A stretch of 64,000 nucleotides of DNA, from the NCBI RefSeq assembly GCF_002835935.1, contig NZ_PJCF01000086.1, positions 124,001 through 188,000 on the forward strand, given 5' to 3'. Within the stretch, counting starts at the first letter, position 1. Every line of letters starts with the position of its first letter. Shown here in pieces: positions 1 to 8,000 of this stretch. Position numbers and translations under genes: made by a program. This DNA is from Paraglaciecola sp. MB-3u-78. GTDB lineage: Bacteria > Pseudomonadota > Gammaproteobacteria > Enterobacterales > Alteromonadaceae. Below the pieces are notes generated by a model, which worked only from the letters and a program-made list of their open reading frames with translations, had not been told where the DNA came from and did no database searches.

Positions 1-292
1 GCCTTCCTAACTGACCGGTTTCAGATAATCCATTTTTCATGAGTTTTCCTGCTGAGAATTACTAGTTCATAAGCGAATTAACGCGCAACTACTATTGCTC
101 TTTTTGATTAAGATAATATCGAATTTTTCCTGTCATATCATTCTGCACAATTTTTGGTCTAGTGTCAGTTAAATTTTTAGGATATCATCGTTTTTTACAT
201 TTTTTTTACTATTGTGTAAAAAAGTTTATGTTGAAATAACAAATGCCTACTTACTTAAGGTTGTATAAAGAAACATTAAGGAACTTAGCTGT

Positions 293-1708
293 ATGCTTTA
301 TCACAACGTCAGGATAATGGGATCTTACTTAAGGTTTATTGATGCTAGCGCAATAGCTAGTCTGTCTTTTGTTGGTTTGATTAATTTAGACTTCTTTTCT
401 GAAATACAAATTAGCATTCGTTCTACCGCAATTTTTGCCTTAATCATATTTTGCGCTTATTTGCTGATGACCTTCCGACATAATATTTATCACGAGCGAC
501 GCACAGGTAAAATTGTAGACGAGTTGCTAGCACTTGGCGAAGCTATCATTTATTCATTTGCAATTGCTTTGTTGGTAACTGTGTCAGTTTCTTTATTCCC
601 TATAAATCAATTTTATTTTTTATTGATGGGAATGGTGGCCTCAGGTTGCTTAGGCTTAAGAATATTAGTGCGTGTAGGTATTCGTTATATGCGGAGCCAC
701 GGCAAGGATTATCGAATTTGGTTATTGATAGGGGCAAATAAGCGCTCAGATGAAATGATCAAATTGGTTAAGCAAAATCCACATTTCGGGGTCAGAATAC
801 TAGACGTTTATGACCTGATGAATGAGCAAGACCAAGATTTCAAAGCTAGTCATTCACCAAGCACTAAAACTTTAAACGATGTTAATGATTTGAAGCTTAT
901 TTTGGCTGAAAATGTGGTTGATGAAGTTATAGTATCTTTGCCGCTGAGAACATATTACGATAAAATTCAAAAACTTATGGATATATGTCATGACGCTGGC
1001 ATTTCCATTAAAGTACCTACTGATCCTTTCTCTAAATTAGATGTCAGTTCAAAAGTTGATGATACTGGCGGTGTTTCTGTTGTTACTCAGTATACAGGAC
1101 CTGACAAAATACATATGCTAGCTGTTAAAAGAGTTGTAGATTTGATAGGGAGTAGCCTTGGATTGATTTTCCTGTTACCTGTCTTTTTGATCATCTCAAT
1201 TTGGATTAAATTGGATTCTAAAGGCTCGGTGTTTTACCAGTCCATACGTATAGGATTGCATGGCCGAAAATTTATGATTTTAAAATTTAGAACTATGGGC
1301 GTTGATGCGGACAAAAAGCAAGCTGAATTATCCGATCTAAATGAGTCTGGTGGCGTAGCATTCAAAATAAAAAATGATCCCAGAGTAACCACTCTCGGAA
1401 AATATTTGAGACAGCTCCACATAGACGAACTGCCCCAACTTTGGAATGTGGTTAAAGGTGATATGAGCCTTGTTGGTCCTCGCCCCTTGCCCGACTTGGA
1501 GGCCGCAGGAAACGAGTGGTGGCATAGGCGACGTTTATCAATGCCGCCAGGGTTAACTTGCTATTGGCAAGTGACGGGTGATCACAAAATGCCGTTTAAT
1601 GAATGGGCACTGCTTGATTTGAAATATATTGACACATGGTCATTGTGGGTTGATGTCAAGATATTATTCTCCACAGTAAAGATTTTATTCAAGCGCCAGG
1701 GCTGGTGA
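293..1708 (+). CDS. Undecaprenyl-phosphate sugar phosphotransferase (WcaJ/WbaP type)
   Basis: This is an integral-membrane polyprenol-phosphate hexose-1-phosphate transferase that would start a polysaccharide repeat unit on undecaprenyl phosphate at the cytoplasmic face. The 471-residue length fits the family. Hydrophobic segments lie at about residues 12-35, 44-61, 85-105 and 108-128. A nucleotide-binding-like middle domain follows (about 140-250), then a fifth hydrophobic segment (about 280-302). The C-terminal catalytic domain carries the family motifs KFRTM, LPQLWNVVKGDMSLVGPRP and PGLTCYWQVTG. It is the first gene of a same-strand polysaccharide cluster. The sugar donor (glucose or galactose phosphate) cannot be read from the sequence. 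No Wzx, Wzy or Wzc is in the window, so the rest of the pathway must be elsewhere. Confidence 0.93.
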   Translation: MLYHNVRIMGSYLRFIDASAIASLSFVGLINLDFFSEIQISIRSTAIFALIIFCAYLLMTFRHNIYHERRTGKIVDELLALGEAIIYSFAIALLVTVSVSLFPINQFYFLLMGMVASGCLGLRILVRVGIRYMRSHGKDYRIWLLIGANKRSDEMIKLVKQNPHFGVRILDVYDLMNEQDQDFKASHSPSTKTLNDVNDLKLILAENVVDEVIVSLPLRTYYDKIQKLMDICHDAGISIKVPTDPFSKLDVSSKVDDTGGVSVVTQYTGPDKIHMLAVKRVVDLIGSSLGLIFLLPVFLIISIWIKLDSKGSVFYQSIRIGLHGRKFMILKFRTMGVDADKKQAELSDLNESGGVAFKIKNDPRVTTLGKYLRQLHIDELPQLWNVVKGDMSLVGPRPLPDLEAAGNEWWHRRRLSMPPGLTCYWQVTGDHKMPFNEWALLDLKYIDTWSLWVDVKILFSTVKILFKRQGW

Positions 1709-1736
1709 TTTTTTTTATAATGAGTGATATAAAATA

Positions 1737-3701
1737 ATGATTGTTGGAAACGGACTTATAGCTAAAACATTTCAATCTTTTGAAGATAGTAATAATGTTG
1801 TCATTTTTGCATCTGGCGTTTCTAACTCACTTTGCACAGACTCATCTGAATTTGAACGTGAGCGCGAATTATTAAAAGCTATTTGTTCAAAAAAGCCAGA
1901 CTGCAAGCTAATTTATTTTAGTACCTGCAGCATATCTGATCCCGAGCGTCAAGGCACTCAGTATGTTCAACATAAGTTAGATATTGAGTGCAAGTTGAAA
2001 CAATGGTTTTCTAACTATCTTATTCTCAGACTACCTGCGGTGATAGGCAAGAGCAATGCCTCGAAAACACTGCCGTTTGTGTTATCAAAAAAAATTGAAC
2101 AAGGTGAGTTTTTCTCTGTGTGGGAAAATACATTGAGATACCCTATTGATGCTGCAGATGTTTATATACTTGGCTGTGCTTTTATTAATGACCATGACTG
2201 TTCGAACAAAACTATAAATCTTGCAGCTTATCCCTATCGTGTCGGCGAGATTGTAAGAATCATTGAACGCATCAAAAAACGCAAAGCACATTATCAGACC
2301 GATGAGAAAGGGTCACTATACTCGCTAGATCTAGTAAAGTGTTATCAAAAAGCCAGTGAGTTAGGCATAAATTTTGACAGGTTCTATCTCGATAGGGTGT
2401 TAAATAAATATCTAACTAAACATGAAAAAAGACCAAATGCGCCATCTAATGTATTGTTACCTGCAGCTGTTGGCGGGCAATTAATACGTGTTGATATGCC
2501 TTCCATTCTTTTCGGTGCCCCTGTCATCACAGAGCAAGATGTAGCCGCGGTATCTGAATGTTTGCGTAGTCGTTGGATCGGGAAAGGTGCACTGACGAAA
2601 CAATTTGAAACTGCATTTGCAGAGCTAAAAGGAACAGCCGATGCGGTCGCAGTAAACAGCTGCACTGCGGCCCTGCATTTAGCTATGCTAGCTTTGGGTG
2701 TTAAGGCTGGTGACGAAGTGTTAGTGCCAACTATGACATTTTGCGCAACTGCGCAAGCCGTCGAACTGATTGGTGCGATACCTATTTTAGTTGATTGCGA
2801 CCCCAATACTTACAATGTAACCGCAAAGCTAATAACCGATAAGATTACAGATAAAACGACCGCAATCATTGTTGTGCATCTTGCGGGAAGATGCGTCGAG
2901 ATGGACGAAATTATGTTACTTGCTGAAGAAAAAAACCTTCTAGTAATCGAAGATTGCGCTCACGCTTTGGAAGTAACTTACAAAAATTCGGCGACAGGTC
3001 TTATTGGTGACGCTGGCTGCTTCAGTTTTTATGCTACTAAAAGTATTACAACTGGAGATGGCGGAATGGTCATCATGAAAGAGAGTAATAATCTTCAAAA
3101 AGTTCGCTTACTGTCAAATCATGGAATGACGACTGACGCATGGTCGAGAGTAGTCAGAAACACTAGTAATTACGAAGTCGTTAGTGAGGGATTTAAATAT
3201 AATATGACTGACATGGAAGCAGCATTAGGTTTGTCTCAATTAACTCAAATTAACGCCAAACTTGAGGCACGTAAAAAAATCTGGAATTATTACTTTAAAG
3301 CTCTAGCTAACTTACCCATAAAACTGCCTGTTAAGCCAGTAAACGAAAATGAAATGGGATATCATCTTTTTTCTATTGTGCTAAACGAAGAGCTTAACAT
3401 TGAGGCGGATACGGTGATGGATGCGCTTAAGTACGAAAATATTGGAACCGGCGTACATTATCACCCTTTGCATTTACACCCTTATTACGCAGAAAAATAT
3501 AAATTAGATGCGGCATGTTTTCCAAATGCTAACTTAACTAAAGAACGTTTATTTTCATTGCCATTAAATACCGATCTGGAAGAGAGTGATTTAAAGACCA
3601 TTTGTGATGCATTAAGCCGAATATTACTTTATTTTACATGCTTCAAGAAAACAAACTTATTGTTAAAGGATAACGTTATAGATGAAACTTGGATTAACTA
3701 A
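1737..3701 (+). CDS. Fusion of NAD-epimerase-like domain and DegT/DnrJ/EryC1/StrS sugar aminotransferase
   Basis: Two enzymes read as one 654-residue chain. Residues 1 to about 215 look like an atypical short NAD(P)-dependent sugar epimerase/reductase: an N-terminal GxGLI turn, a YFSTCSI strand and a Y-x3-K pair (YVQHK). From Met254 the chain is a PLP-dependent DegT-family aminotransferase that would make an amino sugar on a nucleotide-sugar. It has FGAPVITEQD near its start, VNSCTAALHLAM for cofactor phosphate, EDCAHALE, and the Schiff-base lysine K435 in FYATKSITTGDGG. The last 20 bases overlap the export lipoprotein gene. Separate genes are the usual arrangement, so the fusion is notable. 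The in-frame Met254 could be an internal start, but I see no stop or frameshift between the halves. Confidence 0.88.
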   Translation: MIVGNGLIAKTFQSFEDSNNVVIFASGVSNSLCTDSSEFERERELLKAICSKKPDCKLIYFSTCSISDPERQGTQYVQHKLDIECKLKQWFSNYLILRLPAVIGKSNASKTLPFVLSKKIEQGEFFSVWENTLRYPIDAADVYILGCAFINDHDCSNKTINLAAYPYRVGEIVRIIERIKKRKAHYQTDEKGSLYSLDLVKCYQKASELGINFDRFYLDRVLNKYLTKHEKRPNAPSNVLLPAAVGGQLIRVDMPSILFGAPVITEQDVAAVSECLRSRWIGKGALTKQFETAFAELKGTADAVAVNSCTAALHLAMLALGVKAGDEVLVPTMTFCATAQAVELIGAIPILVDCDPNTYNVTAKLITDKITDKTTAIIVVHLAGRCVEMDEIMLLAEEKNLLVIEDCAHALEVTYKNSATGLIGDAGCFSFYATKSITTGDGGMVIMKESNNLQKVRLLSNHGMTTDAWSRVVRNTSNYEVVSEGFKYNMTDMEAALGLSQLTQINAKLEARKKIWNYYFKALANLPIKLPVKPVNENEMGYHLFSIVLNEELNIEADTVMDALKYENIGTGVHYHPLHLHPYYAEKYKLDAACFPNANLTKERLFSLPLNTDLEESDLKTICDALSRILLYFTCFKKTNLLLKDNVIDETWIN

Positions 3702-4449
3702 ATTACGACTGCCTCTTTTACAAAAATTAGCGGTCACAAGTATATGTTGCCTAATGTTTGCAGGCTGCACTACAATCTCGACGACGGAGGAGGAATTACC
3801 CTTACCACAAGAAATATATAGTGCAAAAGGGAAGTTCAAAAAGGAATACATAATTGCGCCGGGAGATAATATTGAAATATCCGTTTGGCGCGTACCTGAA
3901 GTCTCGCGCGTAGTTGTCGTTAGGCCGGATGGCTATATTTCTCTTCCTACGGTAAGCCAAGTGCAAGCCAGCGGTAAGAGCTTTACTGAGCTAGAAGAAA
4001 TATTAACTAAACGATTTTCTGAACGCTTAAATGAGCCTAATGTAACGGCCATTGCAGTTAAAGTAAGAGATAATATGGTTTTCGTTATCGGGGAAGTTAA
4101 TATTCCTCGTGCAATCCCTCTGCATCAAGCACGCACAGTTATGGAGGCTGTAACCATAGCTGGAGGGCCTAAACGGTCTGGTCTGGTAGCAGATGTATCT
4201 ATTATTAGATTAGGTGACGACGGCGTATTGAGGGCAATTCCGATACAAACAGACTTAGAGGGCCAACCATCACCATATATGGCGATGAGTATCGCGCAAT
4301 TACAACCTGACGATATTATATTTGTACCTGAAACGGGCCGCAGCGAAGTGCTGAGGTTTCTTGATGATTTCGTAGGGCGACCACTTCAATATGTAAATAT
4401 CATCGGCAATACCGTGCTCAGTTACCGTATTATAGACCAAAATTTTTAA
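3682..4449 (+). CDS. Polysaccharide export outer-membrane lipoprotein (Wza-like)
   Basis: Predicted outer-membrane channel lipoprotein for exporting the polymer made by this cluster. The signal peptide ends in a lipobox (MFAGC, lipidated Cys about residue 28). A Poly_export domain at about 45-130 includes YIIAPGDNIEISVWRVPEVSR and RPDGYISLP, and an SLBB-type domain follows with VFVIGEVNIPRA and EAVTIAGGPKRSG. At 255 residues it is shorter than Wza (about 380), as in single-SLBB export proteins. It overlaps the upstream aminotransferase by 20 bases, so translation is probably coupled. Confidence 0.9.
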   Translation: MKLGLTKLRLPLLQKLAVTSICCLMFAGCTTISTTEEELPLPQEIYSAKGKFKKEYIIAPGDNIEISVWRVPEVSRVVVVRPDGYISLPTVSQVQASGKSFTELEEILTKRFSERLNEPNVTAIAVKVRDNMVFVIGEVNIPRAIPLHQARTVMEAVTIAGGPKRSGLVADVSIIRLGDDGVLRAIPIQTDLEGQPSPYMAMSIAQLQPDDIIFVPETGRSEVLRFLDDFVGRPLQYVNIIGNTVLSYRIIDQNF

Positions 4450-4480
4450 ATGAACGAACAAAGCTAAGAAGGATTTCGAC

Positions 4481-5194
4481 ATGAAAACAGTCATACTTTG
4501 CGGTGGCAGAGGTACAAGAGCGTATCCGTACACCGAGCATTTTCCAAAACCCATGATGCCGATAAATGGTACGCCGATTATCGTGCATTTAATGCATGTT
4601 TTTGCAGCTCAAGGATTTACCGAGTTTGTGCTTGCTGCTGGGCATAAGCAGGAAATGCTTCTAGATTACTTTGATGGCCGTTTTCCAGACTGGGACATTC
4701 GCGTTGTCGATACAGGTGCCGACGCAGATACCGGAGAACGTATTGCACGTTGCGGTTCATTCGTTGGCGAGCAATTCTTTGCTACTTATGGGGACGGTCT
4801 AGGCAATATTGATTTGCATAATTTAATCGAAAATCACAATAAATCAAATCGTTTGGCTACGCTAACCACAGTGCCACTGCGTGCGCAGTATGGCTTAGTA
4901 GTCTATGATAAAACTGGTAAAGTTGAACGTTTTGAAGAAAAACCTTTAGTCAATAATTATTGGATCAATGCTGGGTTTATGATGTTTGAGAAAAAGGCAC
5001 TTTTAGACTGGCAAGGAAAAAACTTAGAGCAGGAAGTATTGCCGCATTTTGCCAATAACGGTCAACTTTATGTGAGTGAACATGAGGGCTTTTGGAAATC
5101 GATGGATACTAGTAAAGACCAGTCTGAGCTCGAGGATTTGTTAGTTGATGGTAAAGCGCCTTGGCAAGTGGTGCCTGATAAAAATACGCAATAG
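4481..5194 (+). CDS. Sugar-1-phosphate nucleotidyltransferase, RfbF-like (glucose-1-phosphate cytidylyltransferase type)
   Basis: Cytoplasmic enzyme that would activate a sugar 1-phosphate with an NTP for the polysaccharide. The N-terminal nucleotide-binding signature is LCGGRGTRAYPYTEHFPKPM; YGDGLGNIDL provides the metal-binding aspartate. The C-terminal WINAGFMMFEKK and HEGFWKSMDTSKD blocks resemble glucose-1-phosphate cytidylyltransferases more than RmlA. At 237 residues it is slightly shorter than typical RfbF (about 257). Substrate and nucleotide specificity are inference. The start follows an AAGGA box. Confidence 0.85.
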   Translation: MKTVILCGGRGTRAYPYTEHFPKPMMPINGTPIIVHLMHVFAAQGFTEFVLAAGHKQEMLLDYFDGRFPDWDIRVVDTGADADTGERIARCGSFVGEQFFATYGDGLGNIDLHNLIENHNKSNRLATLTTVPLRAQYGLVVYDKTGKVERFEEKPLVNNYWINAGFMMFEKKALLDWQGKNLEQEVLPHFANNGQLYVSEHEGFWKSMDTSKDQSELEDLLVDGKAPWQVVPDKNTQ

Positions 5195-5203
5195 AGTATA
5201 AGA

Positions 5204-6217
5204 ATGAGCTGTCATTTAAGTATTGTCATTCCTACTTTTAATAGAGCGCATCTGATTATTGATTCTATTCCAATACTGATGTCTTTAGAGTTTGAAGAAG
5301 AACAAGGCTTTGAAGTTATTTTTGTTAGTAACGGGTCAAGCGACAACACTATGCAAGTGTTAGCAGATGCTGCGAAAAAAAATGACAATCTTAGGTCGTT
5401 TGAAATAGCGCCCAGTGGCGGCCCCGCGGCCCCAAGAAATAAAGGTATAAAAGAAGCATCGGGCAGTATCATTGTCATTTTAGATGATGACGTTATTCCC
5501 GATGCTGACATGCTAATTCATTACACGCGTCATCATAAAAACTATCCTGCGGAGAATGAAGCAGTGCTCGGCGTAGCTTACGTTCCTGAACATGTTAAAA
5601 CAAAGCCTGTTTCGCTATTTCACGAGTTCAACTATACTAATTTAGGCAAAAACGTGCCTATTTGTTATACCTATTTTTGGACATGTAATATATCGTTTAA
5701 ACGAGATTTTATGCTGCAAAACGGGATGTTTGATAAACTTTATTTATACAATGAAGATATTGTTTGTGGTTATAAATTAGCGCAAGCAGGCATGACTTTG
5801 CGTTTTGAGGAAAAAGCGAAAGGGCAACACCTACATCAACTTAAGTTAGAGGATGTTGCTTTAAAAGGAAGGTTTGTAGGGAAATGGATATGGGCAACCG
5901 CAGAAACCACTGGAACACCTCAAATTTTAGATCGTTATGGCGTGTTGGCTATGAATATAGGTTTTTTCAAATTCATTAAGCGAGTGGTCAATAGAATCGG
6001 ATTTTGGCTATTGGATAACGCCATGACTTTATGGGTTTTAGAAGTTTTAGGGGCAAAAGCGCCAATAAGAAGCAAAGTAACTGATTTTTACTACTACCTC
6101 ATTTACCGAAAGCAAATTCTGCTAGGCTTCAAACTAGCTAAAAATGCCTATATTTTAGATAAAAAGAGCAACGATAAAATCGACGTTATTCAATTCGTAA
6201 GGGATCTCGAAATTTAG
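5204..6217 (+). CDS. Family 2 glycosyltransferase
   Basis: GT-A fold inverting glycosyltransferase that would add one sugar to the lipid-linked repeat unit. It starts with SIVIPTFNRA, has NGSSDNT and the acidic nucleotide-sugar/metal motif at residues 94-96 (ILDDDVIPD). A later YNEDIVCGYKLAQAG block (about 180-195) resembles the catalytic-base region. The C-terminal third is basic and aromatic with a hydrophobic stretch, suggesting membrane association. It lies 9 bases after the nucleotidyltransferase and is the last intact polysaccharide gene before the insertion scar. Donor and acceptor cannot be read. Confidence 0.88.
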   Translation: MSCHLSIVIPTFNRAHLIIDSIPILMSLEFEEEQGFEVIFVSNGSSDNTMQVLADAAKKNDNLRSFEIAPSGGPAAPRNKGIKEASGSIIVILDDDVIPDADMLIHYTRHHKNYPAENEAVLGVAYVPEHVKTKPVSLFHEFNYTNLGKNVPICYTYFWTCNISFKRDFMLQNGMFDKLYLYNEDIVCGYKLAQAGMTLRFEEKAKGQHLHQLKLEDVALKGRFVGKWIWATAETTGTPQILDRYGVLAMNIGFFKFIKRVVNRIGFWLLDNAMTLWVLEVLGAKAPIRSKVTDFYYYLIYRKQILLGFKLAKNAYILDKKSNDKIDVIQFVRDLEI

Positions 6218-6350
6218 TGCCCGTACTATTATTTAACCACTAAAAAGTGCGACAAATATTGGTCATATTTTACTTAAGCTCCAGATATTCAAAGAGCGAT
6301 TGCTAATAATCGGAGCATTTTTAAAGATAATTTTTTCTAAGCAAGCTTTT

Positions 6351-6567
6351 CTAATTTAACAGCCGGTCAAATAATTGAATATTCACGCTTTCACTAGCCG
6401 CCACAGAACCACGCTCACTTTCTAAAATGATATAGCAGTTACTATCAGAAAAACTAGAAAACACCCCTGATCCTTTTGCCCCAGTTGATTCAACAACTAA
6501 CTGCCCAGAGCCATCAATAAAGCAAATTCCGCGTTGGTAATCTGTTCGAGCAGGGCGTTTTTTGTTT
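6351..6567 (-). pseudogene. moeA: moeA 3'-terminal remnant (molybdopterin molybdenumtransferase)
   Basis: The reverse strand encodes about the last 70 residues of MoeA, ending LFDRLLN and a stop at 6351-6353. Recognisable pieces are KKRPARTDYQRG and GAKGSGVFSSFSDSNCYIIL, which match the C-terminal beta-barrel of MoeA (E. coli GSHIFSSFSLGNCFIVLE). Similarity stops near 6567; further upstream on this strand the reading frame runs into unrelated, structured DNA. Everything 5' of this (over 300 residues) is missing, so it is a fragment. The rest of moeA was presumably removed or separated when the adjacent elements inserted. Confidence 0.75.
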
Positions 6568-6569
6568 GC

Positions 6570-6960
6570 CCAGCGAAGCTGGCAAACCCGATAGGCTGAA
6601 AGAAGCCTTATCACCTCGACTAAGGGGAAGATAATCCGAATGGCAAGGGCGTTATTGGCTAACGCTAGGGTCTGAAGGAAGCCATAGGAAGTTAGAGGTA
6701 CACAACTAACCGTAACTTGTTTCGGCGGTGTTGGTGGGTAAGCGTCCAAAATAGCGCGAAGCCCGATACTTAGTCAGACCAACATTGTGATTGAGGGTGG
6801 CATTTCTAACAGGGAGTCAGTGCAGTAACTGGGGAAGCCTGGCATCTAAACTTGCTGATTGTAAGTGACGTAAATTCAAGAGGAGACTCAAGGTTTATCG
6901 TCGGTGTGAGGGTGAGCTTGCGGCAGCATAGCGCAACTTCGTAAATTTGATCTGGTTTAA
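6570..6960 (+). mobile_element. Probable group II intron RNA fragment (5' domains), no reverse transcriptase
   Basis: This non-coding stretch is rich in short helices and looks like domain I of a bacterial group II intron. Recalled hallmarks are GTCTGAAGGAAGCCATAGG near 6669, GGTGGGTAAGCGTCC followed by GCGAAGCCCGATACT near 6733-6770, and GGGGAAGCCTGGCATC near 6832. A bulged hairpin (GTTTGCC...GGCAAAC) sits at its border with the moeA remnant. No reverse transcriptase ORF or domain V/VI is seen before the IS66 remnant, so it would be a dead 5' fragment. Boundaries are approximate and the call rests on pattern memory. Confidence 0.45.
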
Positions 6961-6991
6961 TGTTTGCAACTTATTCATTGAAGATGAAAAT

Positions 6992-7366
6992 ATGGCAAAC
7001 GCTAAAAAAATAAATCAGATCGTTGAAGCATTTGAGCGGTGGTGAAAAAACCGGGTTAGCCGTCGTTCTGCAACCCCACAAGCTCTGCGCCAACAAGCAG
7101 TTGATCTACTCGAACACTGCTCTTCCACTAAAGTCACCGCGATGCTGCGGATCAGTGGCACACAATTGAAACAATGGCGTGAAGCCGTTGAACCAAGCCC
7201 AACATCCTCTGATTTTATCCGCTTACCTGGGCAAGGCGTGAGGGAGCCTGTTGCTAACGAGCATCTCAGTGTCGAGCTTCGGTTGTGTAATGGTGCAGCA
7301 TTAACGCTTTCGGGTGATATTTCCCAAGCCTTCCTCGTGGCCATGATTCAGGAAGTTAGATCGTGA
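6992..7366 (+). pseudogene. tnpA: IS66-family tnpA-like ORF with internal stop
   Basis: The frame starting MANAKKINQIVEAFERW is interrupted by TGA at 7043-7045, then continues in the same frame through RQQAVDLLEHCSSTK to a stop at 7364-7366. The C-terminal part (FIRLPGQG, SVELRLCNGAALTLSGD) is typical of the small first ORF of IS66 elements. It overlaps tnpB by GTGA, the usual IS66 coupling. The nonsense codon after 17 residues makes it non-functional unless translation restarts downstream, for example at 7142. Confidence 0.7.
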
Positions 7367-7701
7367 TCCATTTAACGGCCCAAACGCCAATCCTGATCGC
7401 CACTGAGCCTGCTGACTTTCGCATGGGGATTGATGGTTTAGCGGCGCTTTGCCATAGCAGGCTGACGCACGAGCCTCGTTGCGGGATCTTATTTGTGTTT
7501 ATTAATCGCAATAAAACCATGATCCGCACGCTCGCCTATGATGGCACAGGATTTTGGTTGATGACCAAGCGTTTATCTAAGGGTAAATTTCAATGCTGGC
7601 CCACCGTTAATTCACCTGTTCATCCGTTTGAGGCCAGGCAGTTGCGTCAACTTCTAAGCCCCGTCAAACCTGATCTTAAGCGATCATTTACGGCAACATA
7701 A
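7363..7701 (+). CDS. tnpB: IS66-family TnpB (Orf2) accessory protein
   Basis: A 112-residue protein starting at GTG 7363 inside the tnpA stop. It carries the IS66 Orf2 signature in order: DFRMGIDGLAAL, GILFVFINRNKTMIRTLAYD and GFWLMTKRLSKGKFQCWP. Length matches the family (about 115). The biochemical role of TnpB in IS66 transposition is not established. Its neighbours are a nonsense-mutated tnpA and a tnpC stub, so it is an intact gene in a dead element. Confidence 0.85.
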   Translation: MIHLTAQTPILIATEPADFRMGIDGLAALCHSRLTHEPRCGILFVFINRNKTMIRTLAYDGTGFWLMTKRLSKGKFQCWPTVNSPVHPFEARQLRQLLSPVKPDLKRSFTAT

Positions 7702-7793
7702 ATGAGCGTCGTGAGCGGGTTGTATTTTCAATTAATGAGATCATACTGCCTGCCAATCTCCTATCCACACACAACAAACGGTTAAGCGAAACA

Positions 7794-7874
7794 GTGAGTA
7801 AACCTTTTACAGATATTGATGGTCAGGCGCTGGAAGCGCTGATAGCCCGTGAGCTCACAAATATCTGGCAATAA
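7794..7874 (+). pseudogene. tnpC: IS66-family tnpC (transposase) N-terminal stub
   Basis: From GTG 7794 the frame reads SKPFTDIDGQALEALIAREL, resembling the start of the DDE transposase TnpC of IS66 elements, and stops at 7872-7874 after 26 codons. The remaining roughly 480 residues, including the catalytic DDE region, are absent. The element is therefore truncated here. I could not identify the terminal inverted repeats with confidence. Confidence 0.5.
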
Positions 7875-8000
7875 ATAAAGAAGTGCAGTCAAAATTGATA
7901 AGGTTTCAAGCAGGGGAGTTACCCAAGCTGATGAATGATTTGCTTGGGGTTAACCTATGAATGGATCCTTGTAATTATACCAGTGTGTCAACCATAGAAA

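Noticed and set aside
1-292. Search for a regulatory element (for example a JUMPstart/ops site) before the polysaccharide cluster
   Set aside because: No GGCGGTAG-type ops element or clear terminator-antiterminator was found; only AT-rich promoter-like DNA is present.
6738-6757. GTAAGCGTCC as a possible IS66 left inverted repeat
   Set aside because: The match is short, it sits inside a longer stretch that fits group II intron sequence, and no matching right end was found near 7900-8000.
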